Below the pieces are notes generated by a model that saw only the letters and a program-made list of their open reading frames with translations, did not search any database and was not told where the DNA came from. This document shows positions 49,986-63,870 of a DNA stretch of 64,000 bases, piece by piece (position 1 is the stretch's first letter; every line of letters starts with the position of its first letter). The position numbers and the translations under genes are program-made. The DNA comes from Mugil cephalus (lineage: Eukaryota; Chordata; Actinopteri; Mugiliformes; Mugilidae): assembly GCF_022458985.1 (NCBI RefSeq), contig NC_061783.1:1952413-2016412 (forward strand). The letters are read 5' to 3'.

Positions 49986-52900
49986 CAGGATTCATCCTCT
50001 ATGGACCATGAATGTGATAATTTTCTGTCAGTCCAGAAGTTGAGATATTTAAATTCTGGCCAAAGAGTCTCATGTCTAAAATGCCTGCCATACTCTAAAA
50101 CCTCACATAACTGTGTTGCCAGCTGTATAACCACAGGTCTTCACAATTTCATCACACTAAATAGAAATGTAAATTAAATTAAAATTAAAGTGAGAATCAT
50201 CCAATTAAAAACCCAGTCAAACTTCTGTGCTTGATTACTGCTACTTGTCAGCATTTGCCAAGACTGCATCACTGCACTGGATGGACAGACGTCTCTTCCT
50301 CCTGTTTATTACCGAGACCAGCTACCATGACAACAACCGTCATGACAACCAGCCCCCTCACCTCTCTCTGGTGATGAGAGGAAACGCAGGACGGAGGCTC
50401 CACAAAGAGCAGTGAGCGCTCCTCTGCATTCTCTGTCTAGATCTCACTCCTTACGTTTCTTCTCTATCCTCGCTTGTTTCTTCCTCCTTTCTTTTTTTTT
50501 TTTTTTTTTTTTGCCATTTGCTCCGTGACCTCTAAAGTGCACTGTGGGTATTACCATTCGGGGGAGCAGCTGTCATGTCAATTCCCTTGGCTGTTGGTAC
50601 GCAGTGACAGCACTGTTTGCAGGGGCAGAAGGGGACAAGATTTCTTTGTTCACCAGCTGTTTCCAGTAAAATCAAGCAAACATTTTGACCAAATCACGAC
50701 TCATTTCTTCCTACTGACGTCTCTGCTTATAGGATACAGGTGAAAACAAAGAGTGGACAACAAACATACGGAGGTGGGTTGCTTATGCGGTCAGTTGAGG
50801 ATGAGCACATGTCAAAGAAACACTCTGCTTCTTCAAGCTGAATAGAGGATAGCATGTGAAAATGGACGGCGCTGAAATGATAAAAGCCTTGGGACGATGA
50901 AGAGATGAATGCATAGAAGATTACAGAAAGGGTGGCAGTGAATAAAATGAATTGAGCTGATAGGGAAAGGTCTCGAGATAAGGCAAAAGTCAGAGCCACA
51001 GGCCTGTTGGTGTGTGTGTGTGTGTGTGTGTTTGGGTTAAGCTAGCGCCTGAATACGTGTGTATACTTAACCTAAACCTGTCTTTGTGTGTTTAAAGTGT
51101 GTTTGTCAGGGTGAGTGATGCCTTCTGCCTTTTAGCTTCGGTGTTTACAGTCAAACTGCTAATGCTGCTAATGACATCAACTCTGCTCAAGGACACGCGC
51201 AACTTTTTGTCTTCTCTCTCCGTCGTTGTCTACCGCACATCTCCTGTCTTCCCTGAGCTTTTACTCTGTGGTTACATTTCCATCCGCTCTCTGTCACTAA
51301 CTTTATTCATAACACTCAGTTCTTCTTTCCATTTTGATTATCTTTCTCCCCAGAAGAGCTTTCTGAAAGCACTCAGGACCTTCTAAAGCTCGGGCTCTGA
51401 AATGTTCCCAAACTGTCACCTCAATTTAAGTTGCTCCCTTTAGTTCTCCCTCTGTACTCCACTTTTATTGGAGCAGTGTTCTCCTTCTGCTCTTTGTGTT
51501 TGTGTGATACATTCAGAAATCAAAGCAAGTTTTTTTTTCCCACCCAAAACTTGGTTATTGTCCTCCAGTCTCTCCCTTGTTTCATATCTTTTTATGTGAG
51601 GTAGATATTATCAAGTTGTAAAACATCTCTCTGGCTGGTGTTTATCCTCCCACATAGTGCAGCCTGACAGCAGCTTTGTCCCCCGCTGGAAGAGATTTGT
51701 ATTTTGGCTCTATAAATAATACTAAGTTATTGTAATTATTGATGTGTTGGTTTATTAGAAAACCGGAAACTTATAATCCTGCATTATTGTCTTCGTAATG
51801 TTTCTGAGGGCGAGTTGTGATGCCCTGGAAAAGGTATTTTACAACATGGCACCACAAGAGTTGTTTTCACTAATGTCTTACAAAACCGTTGTAAAAATGC
51901 TTTAAGTGATAGAAAATCCCAGACAGTGCCAACCCTGTACAAACTGCTACTACCAACTTATGTAGCAAACATTTATTTCAGACTCTAAAGGAGACTGAAT
52001 CCTGGACATACATCTTGTGAACTGAATGGACTGAAACACAGCTCCTGTCTCATGTCTAGTAGCCACGTCAAAGACACCGCGAAACCATCAAAGTCACACA
52101 ATCATTAAGCAAAACTGACACTGGTAGACATTTTGTGTCAGTTTCTGCCACTTTTTGGTCCTTTTAAAGTATATTTTCTAACTGTCCCCAAAGTGTAAAT
52201 CAACCCAGTTCTGGTATATGAAGTCATCTGCTATCATCTGATGACCTACCTCTGGGGACAACAGTTGAAAGCCGGTGAATATGGTTGAGACCTTCTCCTC
52301 TGTGTGCTGGTCATTGTTAAAAGTCTAACAACTTGAGACGTGAAACCATAGAATCATGTCTACAACAGAACCATTTGACAAGTGACGTTGCGTCGCGTGC
52401 CTGCACTTGAAAACCCTGCAAAATCTACGGCCAAAGACCAGATGGCCCATACTGTATGCTCTGCGTCTAGAAAGGAAAGGAAATAACTCATCATACCAGT
52501 GGCAGGCAGTAGTGTTTCTCCTTGATTCATATGGGGAAACCGAAAGAGCTACCATTAGCTGGGATGCTAGGGAGAGCTGACCCCTCCTGAATCATGCTGA
52601 TTGTTTCGTCCACAGTTTATTCATTCTAGACGATCCTATAATTGTGAAAATATTTGTGTGCTTGAATGTTCAGACTAGAAGACGAGGACAGGCAAGAAGA
52701 GCATTTGCCGTTTGAACTTGTCTCAGTTTAGTTTCATCATTTCCATTTCCCTTCTTGTTCAGCGCACTGAATTGGCAAAACAGCTACTGACAGGAGTCCA
52801 GCTAGTGGCAACGCTGCGGGACACACAAAACTACGGACTCTCGTGGTCACCAGCTTGATGTGTCCCAATCTGCTGTCACGGGAGTTTGCTTGACAATCAC

Positions 52901-53327
52901 AACATGTTCAGCTTGCTTGCCAGCAGGGTATGACAGGACGTGTGCCTCTTTCGCTCTCCACCGTGACTGTTTACCTGCACATGAACAACACCCAATCAGA
53001 TGTGATCAGTTAATAGGACCAAAACAATGTACAAACCCAAATCAGAAAGTTTCTGCTACGGTTAAGATTAAACCTGCTCTGTGTGTCCTTTTCAATGTAA
53101 AATAAAACCCATGTCTTATTTGTCACTTTGTTACACTTATCTTAAACAGCATTTACAGTGTTTTTGACACATGATACAGGGCACCATTGTTTTTCTGCCA
53201 ACTTCTTCCCTTTACCTTCATCAGTGGCATAAAACACGCTGCCACCTCTGCTCCTATAAAATGCAATCCTGTCAACATGAATGTGTGACGTCACTTGAGA
53301 CAGTGTCCCTTCTTCACCCCTTTCCTT

Positions 53328-53362
53328 TCTCCTCCTCAGCCTCCTCCTCCTCCTCCTCCTCC
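53328..53362 (+). repeat. (CTC)n-rich polypyrimidine tract
   Basis: ctcctcagcctcctcctcctcc pattern; accounts for the Ser- or Arg-rich frames on both strands at this place. Confidence 0.85.
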
Positions 53363-54660
53363 CCATCACCCCACCCCCTCTCCAATTTGATGCTCTTGCA
53401 TGCTTCATGCCCTCTAGCGCTCAGCCTTGTGGACATGCATAAATGTTTGGGATTATATAATCAAGCTGTTACGCAACACCAAAAGAGAGTGAGGGAGGCA
53501 AATTCACACACACACACACACTCTAAGAGGGAGAGTGACAGCGAAGAGGAGGAGGAGGTGGTGGTGGTGTGTATATGTGTGCGTGTGTGTGTTTGTGATG
53601 TGGGAATCTAGTGTTTCATGTTTGGATTAAACCAAATCCCACTCAGCTCTACATACACACACAAACACACACACATACACAACTGCTCGCCCTTTTAAAA
53701 TCCGCTGGTAAATCTGCAGTTAGGACTGTTGGCTCTGTTTGATGGTGCTATTGTGCAAATCCACTGTGTGCATGTACCCATGTGTGCACGTGCACCCTCA
53801 GAACATACCAATATTTTTCCCCCACTGCACGCACGTACACGAGACCTGTCCCATGCCATTTTATTCCTGCCTCTGATGCACGACGCTCCCCAACATATGA
53901 CGCTGCCGCTTTCAGAGCCTTTAATCCTTTTTTTCCCTCTCATCCTCTGTCCCAGACCCGTGCTAGGCATGTGTGTGCGTGTCCGTGCCCGCTCTTCATG
54001 TGGCGCCATTACCGCTCAATGTGCCGTCTCCCAGGACTGGATGCAGGGTTTAAACCTGAACAAAATCCGCTCGCACAGGTTAGCAGACAGACATGGGCTT
54101 TGAGAGGTGCACTTGAGTCCTCTTTACACGTACTATAATCAGCAGCTGAGCACCCCAGAGAGGGGGGACAAAAAGGTCGAAAACAAGACAATTATTATTA
54201 TTATTTCAAAGGGTTTCAAAAAGACTTTTGACAGCCACAAAATCCCAAATAGCACAAGGTCGGTTTCTTGCTGCCTGTCAGGTTGACTGATCTTGTAGAT
54301 GATCCAAAGATTTATCCTCCGCAGCAGCACAGAGAGAAAGATGTGGTAGTGTGTCGGGATGACAGTTTGGGGTTAGTTTTACCTGCCTGCGCCTCTAAGT
54401 GTGCTGTCTTTATCTCTTTTCCCTCCCGTTCTATCTATCTCTGTCTCAGTTTCCTCAAGCCCTCATCCTGTCTCTCCTGATAAATCGTCTAGAATGAGCT
54501 AATAATATTATCAAGTGAAAGGAATCAAGGTTTCAGTGCAGAATCCAGGTGAGGGCCAGGTCACCCATGCGCCCTGTGCGTTAATGCGGCACTCTCATGA
54601 GAGCCTCCACAACTGAATTGGCTGCAGTGCCTCCGTTCAGGTTCATCCGACTCCATGGAT

Positions 54661-54715
54661 GTAGCATCTGCTCAGTCTTTCTGCACTACACAGAAAGGTT
54701 GAGCAGATGCTCTAC
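54661..54715. ncRNA. Pre-miRNA-like hairpin (candidate)
   Basis: Arms 54661-54683 and 54691-54715 around a 7-base loop. Pairing: 4 bp (GTAG/CTAC), a 2-base bulge at 54710-54711, 10 bp (CATCTGCTCA/TGAGCAGATG), two G-U wobbles, 7 bp (CTTTCTG/CAGAAAG). A miRNA with this sequence is not recognised. The stem is shorter than most pre-miRNAs (23 pairs against roughly 30), and a palindromic transposon remnant is possible. Confidence 0.35.
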
Positions 54716-57598
54716 ACAAAGGGGCAAGCACATCCTTCAAGAAGTACAGTACCATAAATAATGCCGGAGGCTTTTATCGTCATGAAATCCTTTAAGAATG
54801 CATGGTACGCTATATATAGGAGGAACGGTGGCAAGAAGGCCAAGGTATGAAGAGTGTTTCTGTTGCTGTCAGTGGATGTGGTTTGCGATTTTGTGAGGGT
54901 CATTGCATGCAAAAATTTAAAAAGGACATAAAAAGCCTCCATTACATTACCGTTATTTGCAACGAGCCCGTCTCTGCACGTGCACTTTCCTTTGTGGTTG
55001 TCTCCTACTTCATTTTTCCATGCCATTTTATTTCTTTTGTACAAGATATTCAATAAAACATTTTATGCCTTTTCTTTAGAAGTGCCCAGTAGAAAACCTC
55101 CAGCTTTTCACAATCAGTTTAATGTGCATTTGAGTCATAGGCAGCAGTTTCTTTACCTGTCCGTCCTTGTCTGAAAGCTTATTATCAGAAGTGATAAAGG
55201 AACTGTCGATAAGCTCGCCTGCAGATTTAAACTTTGTATTATCTTTGAGATTTATACGTCATCAAATTAAAGTGCTGAAGCACACAGTAGTTCTCACATA
55301 GACATTTGTTACGTTTACTTGGGCAGTGTATCTTTAACCAGATGAATTATTCTGATCTCACATTAAAATCTTACATGTACACTAAATAAGGTGCTCTGAT
55401 AAGATATATGTGTTTCCATGCCCCATAACCTTTTTTGACACGAACAGTGTGTTTCTGCCTGCTGTTGAATACAAAGTGGGAATATAACAAAAGAATAAGC
55501 AGGGTACATTTTATCCCCAATGAGACTGACTTCATTCAATATAATGAAATAACCTAGATGGACTCAAATAACCTGGATCCGGTGATTGCAAAGAGAGAAA
55601 ACATTTACATGTGTGTTAGGCGCTAGTGGATGCATTATCAGAGTTTCACACCACCATTCACAGTCTGACCAAAATTTCCTTCCTGATGCCGGTGTCAGTC
55701 CTTCCCAGCTGAAACTGAGGTTAGACCATAATTCTGAGATTTTGTTAGCAGCGTGGAGGTAATGGTACACACAGCTATCGGTTGTATCGGTGTAACAAAG
55801 CTAAAGTTAGCACACCAACATTTGACTCCTTTCAAATCAAAATGAATAATGCAGAGTACATTGCTCTTTTTAATCTGGTGACTTCTGAAGATTTTGAATA
55901 CATTCAGAAAACCTAAAAAATTACAAAAGTGTAAGTTTGCTGTAATGTGAATGAATGAATTTTATATATTTTCATACTACATACATATCCATATTGTAGT
56001 AATGTAGTTCACCCCAAACTGCATGAATACTGTTCAGTCTGACACACGTCTACCAGTCTGTGCAAAACTATAATATCTGTATTTACAAAAACAGATTGGA
56101 CTCAGTGTCTCTACTGAATATTTGTCGTTTGTGGAAGCTCACACTACCACACACTACAAACACTACTGCTATTTGTATAGAATATGCTTTGGTGGCATTT
56201 CCACTTGCAATCAGCACAAGTCACTGGAGTTTGCAAATTATTGACAGAATATAGAAAAAAAAAATTCCTTATTCCACTCAATAAATCTGAATTTGTGATG
56301 AATAGTATCATTGGGTTAAACTTGAAGCGTGAAACTGGTTCTTCCTTAGGCATCAGGCCGTGTGAAATGTGTCACCATAGGTTTGAATAAAATCTGTTCG
56401 GAAAAGTTCTGTTATATTTTTAACCAAAGATTGGTTTAGTTAGATTTAGATTAGTTATTCAGAAAATGGTCAGGGAATTGTGCTATTCACAAAGAGCTTT
56501 GGAAAAAGTCGCTACATTCTTGAATATATTCAAGGACATCTGGTGCAGCCTAATCTAGTTGCTGTTTCTTCTGAGAATGTGGAACCATGATATTAACGGC
56601 AAAACTGAGCTATTATTGTATATTTCGATTCACCCAAAGCTTGGAGAACATGTAGCTACATTTTGGCATTAAAAGAGAAACTCTTTCTGTTGTGTCAAAG
56701 TGACAAGTTATTTTGTTCCTGCTTTGTTTCAAACCAGAACAGGGGACGGTGAAGGAGGAAGAGGATGACACAGGAAAGGACAGGACGTACGAGGGGAAAA
56801 TAATGGGGGCTGTGATGGTGGGGCGAAGGGCAGGGGTCCTGGAGAACTAAGGGATGAATGAAGGAAGGAGAGATGGATGAGGGTGACGAGGAGAGAGACA
56901 GAAGGAGAGTTGGGAGGCAGAGGGGTGGGGTGAATAGTGGGTACAAGGCTTTATTTAGTGCATGCCTGCAGGTGTTGCCTAGTAACAGAGAGGAAACAGA
57001 TCGAGGGAAGAGAGCTGGAGAGCACATCTCCCTTTATCTTCTCCAGTCCTTCTCTTTCGGCTCCTGGCCTCATCGTCTTCCAAATTCCCAATGCAGGCAC
57101 GCACACACTCTCATGCTCACGCACAAAGACGCCCTCTCTGTGTGTTTCTCCCTCAGAGTATGGCACACTCGCACGCACACACATACAGAGCAAGAGCCCT
57201 GTCTCTCATTAGCAGTCAGGATGGCTGATGTCCTCCTGTCAGGAAGAAGACGAAGGAAAGGAGGGCAAGTAGAGGCAGGAGGAGAGACATGAATTAAGGA
57301 GGGAAAGTGGATAGGAAGGAGAGAAAATACAGAAAAAAACATCTTTCTGTAGAGAGAGAGAAAAAAAAACACACTCACCAAGGTTGTTGCCATAGCATTT
57401 GTTGCTCCGTTAGACTTTCTCATCATGTTGCTCCGTGGAAGTGTGTTTCAGACAGGTTCGAACACACAGCCTCCACACAACCACGTCGGCCTTTGATTCA
57501 TTTTCTGCATCCTTTCAAACGAGCAAGAAAACCAGCTCAATAAACTGCCCGATCCAATCACGACTCTTGTTATTATTCATCAGCACCAGACTAAGGAG

Positions 57599-57602
<4 letters not shown>

Positions 57603-57648
<46 letters not shown>
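57603..57648 (+). repeat. (TG)23 microsatellite
   Basis: Uninterrupted TG repeat followed by cgatcg. Confidence 0.95.
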
Positions 57649-57651
<3 letters not shown>

Positions 57652-59394
57652 TCGACCAAGTTGCCGGTTGCTTGTTAAAATTTACAGAGGCTAACAAATC
57701 AAAAGGAAGAACGGAGGGAGAGATGTGGCCACATTTTATGTCGTACGCGCCTGTGTCAAAAAGTTTCCCTTCCGTAGACGCTCACAGTTTGCAGCGGCGA
57801 TGTGGCTAATGATCCATGGATGTGTCTAATGCCTGGGCTACTAATGATTTTGCTTTAATTACTCCATTCTCTTTCATGTGCGGTCACATGCAAAAGGCGT
57901 CCGCCGCTACTACGAGTGTCTGAAGGCAGTCTGCTACTCATGTTCATGCATGCATGTCTTGGTGGCTGGGGGAAGGGAGTGCTTTGCATTTTAACAACCA
58001 TCCCTCACTACAGACGTCCGCAAACATTTCTTTCTCTCTTCTCATTCGTAGGTTTTCTCCTCACAGTCCCCATCCTGTGCTATCAGTGCCTCTGTCTTTC
58101 TAATAGTCCTTGGGGAGGGAAGGATCACCTTGTGTTAAATCCCAAACACACTGAGACCGAGGTCCTTAAAACTCAAACTCTATTGACTGGAAAGCTCACG
58201 CAGGGTATCCTACCTTAAAAGAACTCATTGAAAATCAATGCTGCAGCTGTTGCCAGCGGACAGCAGCCAGAGCTGATCGAATTAATCAAGCCCAACCCGC
58301 ATGCACACAAGAGTCAAATGAATTCAAACAGAAAAAAGCAGTCTGGCTTCTTGTGAATGCACTGAAAGGGGCTAAAAATACATTTTCCCACATGCACTGT
58401 GCCATATAAAATATTTATAGTGAGCCCTAGTGCGCTAAGAATGGCAAAGATGCTACGGAGAGAGAAAGAGGGAGAGGAAATAGCTTCCAAAGCTTGCTGT
58501 AGCCTCCATCCCAGTGCCAGGGCTTACATAAGAGCTAACTGCAGTTTGAAAGAGACAAGTTCAGGCCTTACTCTCTATCTGTATTTAACACACATGTTCA
58601 AACAGATTGAGGCAGACAGGGCGACAGAGAGGGTTTATTCTGCTGAGGTCAAAAGAATCACTGGAGGAGCCCTGAACATTGTGATCTGGACTGCTTTATT
58701 ACTACACTATTTATATAACAGATAACATCAAATCAGGTCAAGCTTAGTCTAGTATCAATGTACCCTAATACTGGCACAATCTGTACACCTCAAAGAAAGG
58801 AGACTTGGACATGCATGTTTGGGTTAACATTATGTTCAGATCTTACACAAGCATCTTAAAAGAAGATGTAGAAAAAAAGACGGTTTCATTGTTTCAACCA
58901 CATACATTGCTGCAACAAAAGACTATAAAGATTATCATGTAATTTAAAGCATTTATTCAACTTTATTTGGCATGTTTAACAACTTGTGATGTACTAGTAA
59001 CTGAAAAAAGCAGAATGGTAAGTCATACATCTGTTTGAAGTCTCTCCTTTTGTTTTGTTATTGTGTTGTTTTCTGTTTTGCACCTGTCATTGGATGTTCA
59101 CAGGACCCACTTTCTTTCAACTGGCTCTTCCCTTCCACATATACTCACATTTCTGATCAGGTGCTTGTGCAAGTTTGCCCAGGAAACCAGGCATCTTTTG
59201 GTTTAGTGACAATTTGGAGTATTCCTATGGTTTTAAAGGGTCTTTGGAAAAGTTTATGCTAGACTGCTGACCTGATGAATGACTGAGAGTAAAAACCATC
59301 ATTACATTGAAGCCCTACTATGTGATAGATGAAATTGCACACCAAAGTTAATGAAGCACACATCTGCTTAGGAGGAAACCAGTTTATGTGATGG

Positions 59395-59640
59395 GTCAGT
59401 GTGGTCCAGGTCACATTTATGTTCTCTATGCTAAAAGAATGTGGTCAAATGTGGTCCAGACCATGTTGGAATGTTGTGTTTGGATCCCAGTGCATCCTTT
59501 ATGGCCCTGTTCAGACCCTGACCGATGCCATCACAACTAGGTAGCTTAAAGACACATTGAAGGCACGTTTCGGATCCGAAAACTCAGTCCACATTTGCGG
59601 GTCATCTTGTGACCACGAAACAAAACTATTTTGAATGATT
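59395..59640. repeat. Decayed repeat with 'tgttcagacc' and 'gtggtccaga' words
   Basis: ccctgttcagaccctgaccg, aaatgtggtccagacca and catttgcgggtcatcttgtgaccac recall a fish repeat. A still more decayed relative may lie at 345-520 (aggtctgaacaggtctcaaatgtggtcat). Confidence 0.3.
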
Positions 59641-62570
59641 TCTATAAAAAGGTTGGTTTACTCTACTTTAGTAGGCCCAAATAGGGACTACATCTCCTTG
59701 GATTTGTCAACATCTGGGGTCACCCAAAACACATGTTAATGTATGGTCTGAAAAGGGCCATTGACAAAAGGTCTACAGGTTCTTCTGCTTTTTAAGTAAT
59801 AGAAATAAGAAATGTCATCAATGAGCAAAAGTAAATATTCTGATACATGAACATTAAAGAGAACGCCTATATAGAAGATACTTAGGGAGGGATTTATAAT
59901 GACATGAAAGGTGAATAAATTGTTCTTTCTATCACCATCATTCATGACTTACAAAGAGTATTCAGAAGAAAGTTGTCACCTGGCTTGCTGAATGACAGTA
60001 ATAAACAACGGCAGCTTTGCTAACTGAGTGTAGTTGGAGCCACACTTACTGTAATTGCGGCAAACAGCTTCCATTCTTCAGTTTGCTTTTTAGTGTTCCC
60101 CTTTAATTTATGTGGCAGACGTTTGCTCATGGAACAAAATCAATTTATTATGGGCTCAGTTATTCACACAACCTCTCCTAACCACACACATGTGCAGTAC
60201 ACATACACAGTGCATACGCAGTCTGTGTATAAACCCTTCCTCCCACGTTATCCATACATTTGTGTATCAACAGGGAAAACAAATTCATTATTTAACACCA
60301 CGTATCCAAGTGAGACACCAGTGTAGTGCGCATGGAGGATGCATAATGCATGCAGACTGTATGGAATAAAATTCACTCTCCAGTGTCTCTGCACAGTAAA
60401 GCTTCATCTCAACGCTGCAGAAACAGCAAAACTATATGCACACAATATTTTGTTGTTTATTATCCTGTGAGAATTGTGCTGATGAATGGGATATTTTGTG
60501 TGAGCCATATATTTGAGGCCCCTTTAATATTTCATACATTTTAAAAGATGGCAATATACATGATGGACTGACCTACGTGTGAGGGAGGGAGGGAGGGTGT
60601 CTAATCTGCCCATCTGGTTTGTCTCCTTTCACCCTCTCAAGCCCTTTGTGCCTATACCAATCTTCTTGACAATAAGTCAGCCTCTTCTTAAACGACAAGT
60701 GGTCTGTAAACATAAGAGCCTTCGATATACTGGAAGTGCGTGCCTAATAAGGTGCGTGTTCACCAGGCAGCAAGCAAACGCCCTCCAACCAGCTCTCTTC
60801 TCATCTCATACCGATATTCTGGGAAATGTCCTCCGCAGTCCTTGTCAGTGAGGACGGGGCAGAGGAAATGGAAGAGTCACAAATCAAATCTTATCTAATG
60901 AAGCTAATATAATTCAGCTGGAGAGGAGAAGCTAACCCTCTGTGCTCCTGACTCTGTGCCCTCATTTTACTGAGGTTTTACTTCTAGTTTAGATCATCTA
61001 AATCTCCCTCTTTCTTTGTTTGCTGCTAAGCTGTGTTTTATAGTTGTACTAAAAGGATTAATTGTAGGGCTATGCTTTATTTAAAAAAAGAAAATCTAAT
61101 CTATCTAATGCTACATTCACAGTAGCCATGATACAATGACATCAACCAATCATATGCATTACCTTCACTAGTTCCATTGGAACACATGATTCCTCATGAA
61201 GACATTACCAACCATTACCCGGCAAATGTGGCCATATTTAATGGCAGCGTATGACAATTCATGTATGAAATGTTTATTTGTTTCAAGTGGTAAAATCAAC
61301 TGTTACTTCTGTTGCTAGACAACCACTGAAACATCTTGAAGTGATTTAAGCTAACACTTTAGCAAGCTAAGGGTAAGGGTGTTATTTATCAGCCTGACAC
61401 TAACTTCACAAACTGTTTATCATCATCATCATTATTATTATTGTTGTAAAAAGTTCTCAATAGACAGTTTAACAACAACTCATAAGCAAAATCTGCACTC
61501 AGGCTATTTTATTCAAGCTTCATCATGAGAAGCAAGATAAAGTATTCAGCTGATTGAAATGTGGCTTTAAGCATTTACCCTTGTCTACATCCATAAGCCT
61601 AAACACTGATACAGCACTGCCCATAAAAAGACACTTATCACTGTTTCCTCACCCTCTGATTAAGCTTTCCCCGTGGAAACAGGCCCAGTACACTTGCATC
61701 TTTCTGATTATACCCTATGGTATCATTTCTTGGGATATAAGATGAGCATATCCTAAAAGCACGAACACAGTCACGGTCACCTTCCTCCTCTCGCTCTAAC
61801 TTTTTCTTTTTTTTGTTGTTGTTGTGTCTCTGAGCCTCGCTGAGGTTGTTTTGTTTCTGTGTCAAGGTAACCTTCAGGGAATTGAGCCTTGTTGCCTCAT
61901 AACTGAATAATAAATTTTCAGTCTCTTGCCTCCACCGAAAGACACACGCATACAGACACAGAAGGTTTTTTTTTGTCTGCTTAGGGTGTTCCAATCAGAA
62001 AATTAAGCTGATGTGCTAGCCTCGGCGTGGACTGAGTATTCAGCGTGGTGTCATCAATATCTTGCTCACTCTCTCTAATCCATGCACTGCTCTGTCTCTC
62101 ACTTGCCCTAATGAGCAGCAGTTAAATTATAACTAGACAAAAACAAGAGTGCTCAGGGATCAATTAACTGAGATATGTTACCAATGATGATAGGAGAATG
62201 TGTGTTTAAGGGCGGCTGTATGTATGCTCATTTAGCTTTTGTATACGTCGGCAGATATGCCTTGCTTTTCGAAACTTGTTAACAGGTGCTGACAAAGACA
62301 ATTTTGACATTAGAACGTGTATCTCACAACCTGGTCAAGTCACACACTGTATAACCACAATGTGTTGTTTTCACACTTTTTTTGCCTAGTTAACGCCTAA
62401 TGTAGTACTGAGATTTAGAGGAGCAAGTAGGCTAATTATGTTACATTTAGACAGAGCCAGGTGAGTCCTATCACTACTCTTCCTGTCTGTGAGCTCATTA
62501 AGCTCCTCATTACCTATTATAACCTTCCACATAAAAAAGGAGATCCACAACTTTCTCATTTTAGACATGG

Positions 62571-63105
62571 TATTACATGCACGTGAAAAAAAAAACGAAT
62601 TATTGTCTAAATCCGACTCTAACTGGACAACTTAAGTACATGTAAACATGTTACTCCGACTAAAATCGGACTTCTCCTTGTTCGATTAAGACACCCAGAT
62701 AATGCGATTAAAAATCGACTTTCTCTGGCATTAATCTGACTTTTAACTAGACAACTGCTGCGTTGGCTATGACCCCAGAACAAAAACATCCAAGAAGGCA
62801 GAAGTCGGTAGAAGAACCACCTGACAGATAATAGCTTTTTTTTTTATCTTAAATTGCTGTACTATTATCCATCTGGTTGTTGTTTGAAATGCCGGTCTGC
62901 CACATGAATGACTCTTGTTTATTATATGACAATAGGTCAACCAGGAAGGGGGCCGTATTAACCCACTGACAAGACACATGTTGCCACTTAATGTGGAGAA
63001 GGAGGACATATTCCCATCAGTTATTCGATTTTCTCTGTTGCATGTAAACTGGGACAATGACCGAATTTATAAAGTTGATAGCTAGATCAAGCTGTGCATG
63101 TAAAC
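62571..63105. mobile_element. Short inverted-repeat transposon, copy 2
   Basis: About 535 bases, colinear with 41691-42239 (shared: tgaccccagaacaaaaacat, catgtaaactgggacaatga). The right end keeps TGCATGTAAAC; the left end is decayed to TATTACATGCA. Carries an extra segment with repeated 'aatcgga' words near 62660-62740. Confidence 0.7.
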
Positions 63106-63139
63106 ACACTGAGTAGCTCTTGTGTGACGGTTCACTTCT

Positions 63140-63870
63140 AAGAACTGAGAATTTGAACTTTGTCCATAGATGTTTAATTGGATTTAAAACAAGACTTCTT
63201 GGAGACTTTGGTTTCTTAGGTCTCTCGTATTATTTCCCAGCACCACAACGGTAGTGGACCTTGGTTTAATCTGCTATCAATTTACAACACAGTCTAAACA
63301 TCCGTCCCCAAGAAATTTCACCCTGTTGATGCCACGAGGCTGTAATAATGGTTCATCAGAGTAGCATTCATTAAGGAAAGAAAACGGTCATGTGAGTTTT
63401 TAATGGGCAACACCTACAAATGTTCCTACGTGGAGGAATGTTGAAGCAAAAAAAAGAAAAACAAAACACTCTACAAGCCTTTGTCTATTTTCAGCTTGTT
63501 TCAGCCTGCTATCAGGCACCAAGGAACCAAGACATGTTTTGCGGTAAACACTAGTCAACTATTAATTCAAACTGATAACCACTAACTTTGAGTCAGCAAA
63601 GTTTTTTCTGCCTATCACTACAACTCATTCTTTGACTTTAGTGACATTCAGTATTCCCTAGTTCTCTATTGAGATGGTCTTGTAGATTTTACCTTGACTA
63701 AGCCCTTACTGTTGTCCTTGGAAAGATCTCTGTTCTTTCTTTTGCCCATGATGAGAGTGGCACATGTACAGTATTGATACCAAAGCTCACTGACAGTAAA
63801 GCTAAAGACACCTGGGATAGTAACAGAATTATATTCTATGGCAATTCTTGCTTTACCAGAGGCATGAAGG
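63140..63870. repeat. Possible DNA-transposon remnant at window end
   Basis: gatggtcttgtagattttacc, gaaagatctctgttctttc and ttgcccatgatgagagtggc resemble reversed Tc1/mariner-type sequence seen in fish. Strongly decayed. Confidence 0.35.

Noticed and set aside
50227..50415. 62-codon frame that looks somewhat exon-like
   Set aside because: Balanced composition but no family match, no convincing paired splice sites, and no neighbouring exons.
53171..53611. 146-codon plus-strand frame
   Set aside because: Driven by (CTC)n and (CA)n repeats giving Ser and Thr-His runs; no recognisable protein.
56858..57292. 144-codon plus-strand frame
   Set aside because: Arises from GAGA/GGAG-rich and (CA)n sequence. 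Composition is Arg/Glu/Gly-biased with no domain, and overlapping frames on both strands are similarly open.
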